Shown piece by piece: positions 58,046 through 64,000 of a stretch of DNA of 64,000 nucleotides (positions within the stretch are counted from its first letter, which is position 1; every line of letters starts with the position of its first letter). The notes under the pieces are model-generated. The model did no database searches, was not told the DNA's origin, and saw only the letters and a program-made list of their open reading frames with translations. Origin of the DNA: JAFGRR01 sp964499235 (GTDB lineage Bacteria > Planctomycetota > Phycisphaerae > UBA1845 > Fen-1342); NCBI GenBank assembly GCA_964499235.1, contig CAZCKC010000004.1, positions 1 to 64,000 on the forward strand, given 5' to 3'. A program made the position numbers and the translations under genes.

Positions 58046-59827
58046 ATGAACACCGCAATCCGGCTCATGGTCGTGGGAGCGCTGCTGGCTGCCAGCGGCG
58101 TTGCCCTCGCCCGCCAACAGGTTTTGAACAACGGCAGCTTTGAGGCGTTCAACGACGTCGATGCGTTTCAGGCCGAGGGCTGGGTCGAGTTCGGGGGCTT
58201 CTCCGAACGCAGCATCGCGGTCAACCTCGCGCCACCCGGCGGCGAGGCTTCGGTCAAGGCGTTCGGCGCCGGTGACGAGACGGTCTCCGGCGTCTTCCAG
58301 GACGTCCCGATCCTGCCCGGCGACGTGGTCGAGATCTCCGGGGCCGCGCTGAGTCGCGGTTCCGACTTCATCGGCGGCGACGTCGTCGCGGTCATCCGGC
58401 TCGAGATCCTCGACGCCGGCGAGAACGTCCTCGACAGCGCCGAAACGACGCTCCTGACGCCCTCCTCCGACGCGGACACCTGGGTCGCCGACGCGGCCGG
58501 CCCGATCAACGCCCCCGCTGGCGCCGCCGTCGCGCGTTTCGTCTGCGAGTGGCGGTTCAACAACACTTCCGCCGGCTCGGCCTTCTGGGACGATTGCATG
58601 CTGCTGGTCAACGGCAGCGATGAATTGATCAACGGCACCTTCGAACAGTCCAAGACGATCGAGGAAGAGGTGCTGCTCGACTGGCTCGGCTTCGGCAGCC
58701 GCTCCCGCTCGGAGCTCTTTGCCTTCGAGGGTGCCGCCAGCGCCGTGAACGCCGTGGGCACCGCGAGCTTCTCGGGCCTCTTCCAGAACATGGTCGAGCT
58801 CGAGGCCGGCAACCGGATCGTCCTGCTCGCCCGCGGGCTGAACCCATCGGTCGATGGCGTCACCCAGCTCTCGACGGTCCCCGGCATCAAGCTGGAGTTC
58901 TCGCCGCCGACCGGCGCGACCACGCCCGACCCGGTCGAGAACCTCGCCTTCGATGAGACCGCGCCCGAAGACACCTGGGTCCCGGTGAGCCTCGCCACCG
59001 TCGTCCCCGACGGCGTCACCAAGGCCCGCGTCGTCCTGATCAACTTCGACGAGTCCGACGTCAACGGCCCGGTCTACGCCGAGAACGCCCTCTTCGAGCG
59101 CGACAGCGCGCCCGGCGTCAACCAGCTCCTCAACGACAGCTTCGAGGACGGCCCTGGCGGCGTCGGCGGCCTCGCGGACTGGAACGAGTTCCGCAGCCTC
59201 TTCTCCGGCGCCCAGAAGAGTGCCTTCGAGGTGCCGGCCCTCGACGGCATCAACGCCGCGAAGTTCTTCGGCGAGACCGCCGGCCTGACCCAGGAGGTTC
59301 CCGTCGAACCCGGCGAGACCGTCACGCTGACCTGCCAGTTCCGCTCGCGTAGCGTTGATCCCTACGCCGATCCCAACGCGCAGGCCGGCGTGAAGATCGA
59401 GTGGGTCGCCGGCGAGGTGCCCCCGCAGATCGATATCGTCGGCGACACCGTCCAGAACAACGTTTACGAGGTCAACGTCGACCCGGTCGACACGTGGGTC
59501 CCGCTCACGATCGACTTCACGATGCCGCCCGGCAGCGCCGCCCTCACGCGGGCAGTCACGATCATCGGCTTCGGCGGCGGGCTGACCGAGAACTTCTACT
59601 TCGATGGCTTCGAGGCCGTTGTCACCAACCGCTTCCCCGACGGGGCGGACGTCGATGGCGACAATGACCAGGACCTCGTCGATGTGGCCTCGTTCCAGAC
59701 CTGCTTCGCTCCTGGCAGCGGACTCGGTTACCCCTGCCTGGTCTACGACTTCGACGAGAACGACACCATCAACCTGACCGACTTCGGCACCTTCGAGGGC
59801 GGCATGACCGGCCCCGTCGCCGAGTAA
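58046..59827 (+). CDS. Secreted protein with three jelly-roll repeats and dockerin-like end
   Basis: 593 residues from the ATG at 58046 (GAGAGGAT before it). The signal peptide ends GVALAR. Three similar domains follow, each beginning with an Asn-Gly/Asp-Ser/Thr-Phe-Glu pattern: LNNGSFEAFNDVDAF (about 27), LINGTFEQSKTIEEE (about 194) and LLNDSFEDGPGGVGG (about 366). This is the start of CBM4/9-like carbohydrate-binding folds. The tail is a dockerin-like pair (DVDGDNDQDLVDVASFQ; DFDENDTINLTDFGTFE). No catalytic domain is present. It probably binds a glycan or a scaffold. Confidence 0.8.
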   Translation: MNTAIRLMVVGALLAASGVALARQQVLNNGSFEAFNDVDAFQAEGWVEFGGFSERSIAVNLAPPGGEASVKAFGAGDETVSGVFQDVPILPGDVVEISGAALSRGSDFIGGDVVAVIRLEILDAGENVLDSAETTLLTPSSDADTWVADAAGPINAPAGAAVARFVCEWRFNNTSAGSAFWDDCMLLVNGSDELINGTFEQSKTIEEEVLLDWLGFGSRSRSELFAFEGAASAVNAVGTASFSGLFQNMVELEAGNRIVLLARGLNPSVDGVTQLSTVPGIKLEFSPPTGATTPDPVENLAFDETAPEDTWVPVSLATVVPDGVTKARVVLINFDESDVNGPVYAENALFERDSAPGVNQLLNDSFEDGPGGVGGLADWNEFRSLFSGAQKSAFEVPALDGINAAKFFGETAGLTQEVPVEPGETVTLTCQFRSRSVDPYADPNAQAGVKIEWVAGEVPPQIDIVGDTVQNNVYEVNVDPVDTWVPLTIDFTMPPGSAALTRAVTIIGFGGGLTENFYFDGFEAVVTNRFPDGADVDGDNDQDLVDVASFQTCFAPGSGLGYPCLVYDFDENDTINLTDFGTFEGGMTGPVAE

Positions 59828-59850
59828 GCCCGCCCCGCAACTCCAAAACC

Positions 59851-59894
59851 AAAGCGGGCGGATGCGCGTCTGACGCATCCGCCCGCTTTCCTTT
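59851..59894. terminator. Strong bidirectional terminator between convergent genes
   Basis: AAAGCGGGCGGATGCG (59851-59866) pairs with CGCATCCGCCCGCTTT (59874-59889): a perfect 16-bp stem with a 7-base loop, followed by CCTTTT. A-rich sequence on the other side allows termination of the minus-strand deacylase gene as well. Confidence 0.88.
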
Positions 59895-59918
59895 TCACGC
59901 AGGGTCCGCCGTCCGCGG

Positions 59919-61457
59919 CTACTCCGCCGCCGAACGCGACGCGGGCCGATGACGCAGCAGCTGCCCCGCCCGCGCACCGGTCCCCTCGCCATCAATCCAG
60001 GCCGGCTGCCCGTTCACGATCACCCACGCAAAGCCGCTCGCCAGCCGATGCGGCTGCTCGAACGTCGCGTTCGCCCGCACCGCGGCCGGATCAAACACCA
60101 GCACGTCCGCCGCCCAGTCCTCCGCCAGCCGGCCGCGGCGCTGCTGGGTCAGCCCGATCGTCTCGGCCGTCAGTCCGGACATCTTGTGCACAGCCGCCTC
60201 CAGCGAGAGCACCCCGCGCTTGCGCACAAACTCCTCGATCATCCGCGCGAACGAGCCGTGCCCGCGGGGGTGGCGGGCGGTCGCGCTACCGTCCGAACAG
60301 AGCATCACGTGCCGATCGATCAGCAGCCGCGCTTGCAGCGCATCGTCCATCACGAAGTAAGCCGCCTGTGCTCCGCCCAGCCCGATGTCGTCGATCAGCA
60401 CATCCTCGAACGGCTTGTCGAGCTCGGCGGCAACGTCGGCCAGCGTCTTGCCCGCCCACGGCCCCGTCCCGAGCAGCGTGGCTTCCGGTCCGTTGCGCAG
60501 CGTCACTCGCCGCCGCAGGTAGTCTGCGAGCGCCGCCCGCTGCGTCCGGACGACCTCGTTGTAATCGTGCGGCGGCTTGGCGAAATCCGGGAAGACGATG
60601 TTGATGCCGGTGAAGCTCGCGGTGTACGGGTAGATGTCGGCCGTCACCTTCTGGCCGGCTGCCCGCGCCGCGGCGAGCCGCTCCAGCAGCTGCTCGGCGC
60701 GTGCCGCGCCCTGGCCGTACGTGATCTTGATGTGTGACACGTGCACCGGGCAGTTCGCCCGCCGGCCCTGTTTCAGCAGCTCGTCCACCGCGGCCGCGAT
60801 CTCCGAATCGTCCTCGGAGCGCAGATGGCTCATGACGAGCCCACCGGCCGCAGCGACCGGCGCGGCCAGCGCCGCCAGCTCATCCGGCTTGGCGAACGAG
60901 CCCGGCTGGTACTCGAGCCCTGTCGTGAGCCCGAAGCAGCCGGCCGCCAGCGCCGCGCGCACCAGCTTCTGCATCGCCGCGATCTGCTGCGGCGTCGGGT
61001 CCGGGTCGAGGCCGACGCCCGCGAGCGTCCGCACCGTCCCGTGGCCCACGAACATGGCGATGTTCGTCGCGCTGCCCTTGGCGTCGACGTCTGCCATCCA
61101 CTGCTTCAGGTCCGGCGGGCTCGAGCCGTCCTGGCCGAGGCACTGCGTCGTCACGCCCATCGCCAGGAAGTTCGCCCCGCTGTGATCGGGATCGCCGTGG
61201 CTGTGCGCATCGATGAAGCCTGGCGTGACCACTTTGCCGCCGGCGTCGATCACCCGCTCGGCATCCACGCTGGCCGGATCGATGCGCCCGATTCGCTTGA
61301 TCCGGCCAGCCTCGATCAGGACATCCGCCCGCCGACCCGGCGCCCCGGTGCCGTCGATCACCGTGCCGCCGTGAATCAGGAGCGTGGCGGCCGGTTCCGC
61401 CGCTTGCCCGCCCGCGACCACCAGCGCCGCGGCGAGCACGCCTCCTAGGTAGCGCAT
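59919..61457 (-). CDS. Exported N-acyl-D-amino-acid deacylase (amidohydrolase family)
   Basis: 512 residues; the ATG at 61457 follows AAGGAGGAAG and opens a signal peptide ending GGQAAEP. The fold is an amidohydrolase of the D-aminoacylase/dihydroorotase type: GTVIDGTGAPGRRADVLIEA, metal site HSHGD (85-89), GLEYQPGSFA, MSHLRSED, VHVSHIKI and LCSDGS. The C-terminal beta domain has DWAADVLVFDP. It removes acyl groups from N-acyl-D-amino acids, as may arise from peptidoglycan. It follows the dipeptidase gene by 12 bases, so the pair should act together. Confidence 0.92.
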   Translation of the reverse strand: MRYLGGVLAAALVVAGGQAAEPAATLLIHGGTVIDGTGAPGRRADVLIEAGRIKRIGRIDPASVDAERVIDAGGKVVTPGFIDAHSHGDPDHSGANFLAMGVTTQCLGQDGSSPPDLKQWMADVDAKGSATNIAMFVGHGTVRTLAGVGLDPDPTPQQIAAMQKLVRAALAAGCFGLTTGLEYQPGSFAKPDELAALAAPVAAAGGLVMSHLRSEDDSEIAAAVDELLKQGRRANCPVHVSHIKITYGQGAARAEQLLERLAAARAAGQKVTADIYPYTASFTGINIVFPDFAKPPHDYNEVVRTQRAALADYLRRRVTLRNGPEATLLGTGPWAGKTLADVAAELDKPFEDVLIDDIGLGGAQAAYFVMDDALQARLLIDRHVMLCSDGSATARHPRGHGSFARMIEEFVRKRGVLSLEAAVHKMSGLTAETIGLTQQRRGRLAEDWAADVLVFDPAAVRANATFEQPHRLASGFAWVIVNGQPAWIDGEGTGARAGQLLRHRPASRSAAE

Positions 61458-61690
61458 GCCGCTTCCTCCTTACTCTGCTTGCATTTCGGCCGCGATCCGT
61501 TCGGCCGCCCGCAGCGCGCGCAGCAGGTTGCCGCCGAGGATCTTGCGAATGTCCGTCTCCGAGTAGCCCCGGTTCAACAACTCCTGCGTGATGGCCGGAT
61601 ACCCCGACACGTCCTCGAGCTGCAGCGGGAACTTGGAAGCCCCCTCGTAGTCCCCGCCGAGGCCGACGTGATCGACCCCGGCGATCTGCA

Positions 61691-61776
61691 CGATGTGATC
61701 GACGTGATCGACCAGCGTCCGTACCGTGCCGGACGATGTGATCGACGTGATCGACCAGCGTCCGTACCGTGCCGGT
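61691..61776. repeat. 43-bp tandem duplication
   Basis: Bases 61691-61733 and 61734-61776 agree at 42 of 43 positions; only the last base differs. The unit itself contains two GTGATCGAC copies. Unit length is not a multiple of three, so it frameshifts the dipeptidase gene. Confidence 0.95.
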
Positions 61777-62501
61777 TGGTACCGGGTGCTCGGCCTTCCA
61801 CGCCGTCCACGCGGCCTGGAACGCCTCGCGCTCCGAGTGCTTTTCCCTCAGGGCCCGCCGTACCTCGAAGTAGTCGGCCATCGCGATCGCGCCCGCGGGA
61901 TGGATATACCCTGAGAAGAACACCAGCATCACGACCCCGCCATTGTCCTTGATGCCGCGGAGCACGTCGTCCGGCACGTTGCGGCCATGCTGCGCGACCG
62001 CATAGGCGCCCGAGTGCGACGAGATGATCGGCGCCCGGCTCACCCGCAGGACGTCCCGCATCGTGTCATGAGAGACGTGGGCGATGTCCACCAGCATCCC
62101 CAGCCGGTTCAGCTCGCGGATCACCTCCACGCCGAACGCCGACAGCCCGCCCGAGCGCGCTTCGTCGGAGCACGCGTCCGCCCAATCGATCGACTCCGAG
62201 TGCGTCAGCCCCAGGTACCGCGCGCCCCGATCGTAGAACTCGCGGAGCGTCGCCAGCGAGTTCTCGATCATGTGGCCACCCTCGATCCCGATCAGCCCGG
62301 CGATCTTTCCGCTGCGGCTGATCCGCTCGATGTCGTCGGCCGTCCGGGCCAGCGCAAAGGTGTCGTCGTAGCGGGCGATCATCCGGTCGATCAGGTCGAA
62401 TTGCTCGAGCGCCATCTTTTTCGCGGTGCCGGTCCGCGCCGTCTCCGGGGGGACGTACACCACCCAGAACTGCCCATCGACGCCGCCGCGCCGCAACCGT
62501 G

Positions 62502-62525
62502 GGATGTCGGTCTGGATGTCGGTCT
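62502..62525. repeat. 12-bp tandem duplication
   Basis: GGATGTCGGTCT occurs twice in tandem. It adds four residues (TDIQTDI in the dipeptidase, where relatives read one TDIPRLR) and keeps the frame. Confidence 0.85.
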
Positions 62526-63036
62526 GGAGCTTCGCGATGTCGAGCCGCTCGAAGTCCCCCGCGGCCCGGACCCGCACACGCCACGGCAGGTCGTTGTGCC
62601 CGTCGATCAGCAGCGCGGACTGGTGCAGCCGCAGCGCTTCGGGGGTGATCTCGATCGGCCCCGGCTCCCGGGCGGCCGTCGGCGCCCCTCTCTCGTCCGC
62701 CCCCGGCGCCCCGGCGGCCAGCATGACCAAGACCATTCCCCAGACGACCGGCTGCCAGCTCGGCATCATCTTCCCCGTTGAATTCGACCGGTATTCGCGC
62801 GACGTGCGGCGTGCTCGCCTCTGGGAGAAAAGTGTAGCCGACTTTCGCGGCGGGCAGAACTGCGGCGCGGCGCGAAGCCGGTGCGGTCTCGCGCGCGTCA
62901 ACCGCCGTGGGCCCGATAAGTCCGATGGGGGGAGATTTCAGTCGGTGTCTCGCGCCTTTCCTCGTGCTGCGCCCGTCTCGATTCAGACCTGGGGGCGGTG
63001 ACCGCGGACGAGCTTGACGGCGCTGCGGAAAGGCTT

Positions 63037-63065
63037 TTGGGAGCAGTGTGCCGGCGTGCTATAAT
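63037..63065 (+). promoter_or_regulatory. Sigma-70 promoter of the GH13 gene
   Basis: TTGGGA (63037-63042), a 17-base spacer and perfect TATAAT (63060-63065), with an extended TGC before the -10. It lies 44 bases before the ATG at 63110. The rest of 62770-63036 shows no other feature. Confidence 0.7.
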
Positions 63066-63109
63066 TTTTGATGAGCCACACCTTCTGTAGACCAGCCATC
63101 GGTGCCCCC

Positions 63110-64000
63110 ATGCTGCGATCGCTCGCGTTCGGATTCATCACGCTCGCCGTACCGCTGTCCCTGGCAGCCGATGCGGACAACCAGGTCGAGCACGCCGGCC
63201 TCTCGCATGTCGGCTGGCAGGACCGTCGGCCGCTGTGCCCGCTCGACGGTGAGGCGTTCAGCCTTCGCTTCCAGGCCTACCGCTTCGACCTGACGGCCGC
63301 CCGCGTTAGGGTCGACGTCGGCGGCGCGATCACCTGGGTCGCGGCGAGCTTCCTGAAGGACCGCGGGCCCTACGCGATCTGGGAGGCTACCGTTCCCGCG
63401 ACGGCGGCAGATCAGCTCAGCTACGTGATCGAGGTCCAGGACGGCGGCGACATCGACTACATCGGGCCCGACGGCCCGGCGGAAACCCTGCCGGCGAACG
63501 GTTGGCTGATCGACTACCAGACGCTGAGCCACGCACCGCTGGGGGCGACGCCGACCAGCGACGGCGGCTGCGTCTTCCGCGTCTGGGCGCCCAGCCCCGC
63601 CAGCGCCGTGGTCCGCGGCAGCTGGAACGGCTGGGGCAGCGGCACGCCGATGTGGCGGGTCGGTGATGATTTCATCGCGTACGTTGCGAACGTACCGGCC
63701 GGCAATCGCTTTACCGGCGCCAACTACAAGTACGTCTTCAACGGCAACAACTGGAAGCCCGATCCACGGGCCCGTGCGCTCAACCCCGGCGACAACTACA
63801 ACAGCGTCGTCGTCGATCCGCGCAGCTACGAATGGGGCAGCGATGATTACCGCACGCCGCCGTTCGAGGACCTGATCATCTACCAGGTCCACACGGGCAC
63901 GTTCGCCGGCCGCAACGATCCGGTCGGGTTCGCCCCGGACCCCTCGCGGTACTGGGACGTGGCGCTGCGGGCCGATCATCTGGCCGAGCTGGGCGTGACG
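63110..64000 (+). CDS. Secreted GH13-family enzyme (branching-enzyme/pullulanase-like), 5' part
   Basis: From the ATG at 63110 a signal peptide (SLAFGFITLAVPLSLAADA) is followed by an N-terminal beta domain, then a CBM48-like domain (GCVFRVWAPSPASAVVRGSW and KYVFNGNNWKPDPRARALNP), and the start of the catalytic barrel: DLIIYQVHTGTFAG and ADHLAELGV at the window edge. This is the layout of glycogen-branching and debranching GH13 enzymes. Only 297 codons are in the window and no catalytic Asp is reached, so the exact specificity cannot be given. The secreted location suggests a role in breaking down external alpha-glucan. Confidence 0.85.
   Translation, partial: MLRSLAFGFITLAVPLSLAADADNQVEHAGLSHVGWQDRRPLCPLDGEAFSLRFQAYRFDLTAARVRVDVGGAITWVAASFLKDRGPYAIWEATVPATAADQLSYVIEVQDGGDIDYIGPDGPAETLPANGWLIDYQTLSHAPLGATPTSDGGCVFRVWAPSPASAVVRGSWNGWGSGTPMWRVGDDFIAYVANVPAGNRFTGANYKYVFNGNNWKPDPRARALNPGDNYNSVVVDPRSYEWGSDDYRTPPFEDLIIYQVHTGTFAGRNDPVGFAPDPSRYWDVALRADHLAELGVT

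Larger units (their letters stand above)
61470..62769 (-). pseudogene. Renal-type (membrane) dipeptidase, frameshifted by a 43-bp tandem duplication
   Basis: From ATG 62769 (GGGGAAG before it) the chain starts with a signal peptide (PVVWGMVLVMLAAGAPG) and includes zinc motifs DGHNDLPWR, IGIEGGH, DIAHVSHD and SSHSGAYAV. Near 61735 the frame breaks at a 43-bp duplication; removing one copy gives exactly 419 codons, ending LGGNLLRALRAAERIAAEMQ, with HVDHIVQIAGVDHVGLGGDYEG across the joint, as in the family. As written, the product loses its C-terminal 70 residues and runs out of frame. The restored enzyme would cleave dipeptides, including those with D-residues. Either it is a recent pseudogene, or the duplication is a sequencing/assembly error, or it is a switchable repeat. 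Confidence 0.85.

Noticed and set aside
60880..62769. A single long frame from the dipeptidase start through to inside the deacylase gene
   Set aside because: It arises because the duplication shifts the dipeptidase into a frame that is open by chance in GC-rich DNA; past the duplication it reads as Arg/Gly-rich nonsense.
63021..63042. GGAAAGGCTTTTGG near the GH13 promoter as a fourth LacI operator
   Set aside because: It has only a short AAAGGCTTT core and lacks the TGAAAGC/GCTTTCA arms of the other sites.

Overview
The window is GC-rich bacterial chromosome that reads like a planctomycete, most likely of the Phycisphaerae type. This assignment is by inference. The evidence is pseudopilin-like proteins with the GFTLIELLVVVAII leader, PEP-CTERM tails (PEPSTLL, PEPTSLL), many secreted proteins ending in dockerin-like DxDxDG repeats, lipoproteins, and a very large VWA/TPR membrane protein in a MoxR-DUF58 operon. 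No rRNA, tRNA, CRISPR array or transposase was seen.

Layout. 1-6803: a three-gene RND efflux operon (TolC-type lipoprotein, adaptor, permease) lies between two remnants of an indolepyruvate:ferredoxin oxidoreductase (iorA) locus. The right remnant is an iorA'-ACT' chimera. 7020-13051: a large lipoprotein, a broken exported gene, a non-coding stretch with hairpins, a secreted repeat protein with a dockerin-like end, and a pseudopilin. 13074-28737 (minus): a six-gene overlapping operon encoding a protease/thioredoxin-fold-like protein, a membrane protein, MoxR ATPase, DUF58, a BatA-like protein and a 2740-residue VWA/TPR protein. 28848-41456: a PEP-CTERM protein, a polytopic membrane protein, a haem-type PAS sensor coupled to a six-PAS hybrid histidine kinase, a K+ channel with two RCK units, a CBS-containing site-2 protease, and a decayed phosphoribosyltransferase/SDR chimera. 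41796-43292: a nucleoside hydrolase fused to an FmdE-like domain.

43369-56950 is a beta-glucan utilisation locus. It holds two secreted glycoamylase-like (PF10091/GH144-type) proteins, a GH94 phosphorylase, a GH1 beta-glucosidase, an ABC sugar importer without its ATPase, and a LacI repressor. Three TGAAAGCGCTTTCA-like operators tie the LacI gene to these operons. The likely route is outside cleavage of a glucan, uptake of oligosaccharides, then phosphorolysis (GH94) and hydrolysis (GH1) in the cytoplasm.

57114-64000: a second pseudopilin, a triple-repeat secreted protein with a dockerin-like end and strong terminator, a D-aminoacylase/dipeptidase operon whose dipeptidase is frameshifted by a 43-bp tandem duplication, and the 5' part of a secreted GH13 enzyme running off the window.

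The most striking theme is gene decay by small rearrangement: two chimeric deletion scars, one nonsense codon and one duplication frameshift. The least described system is the MoxR/giant VWA-TPR operon.
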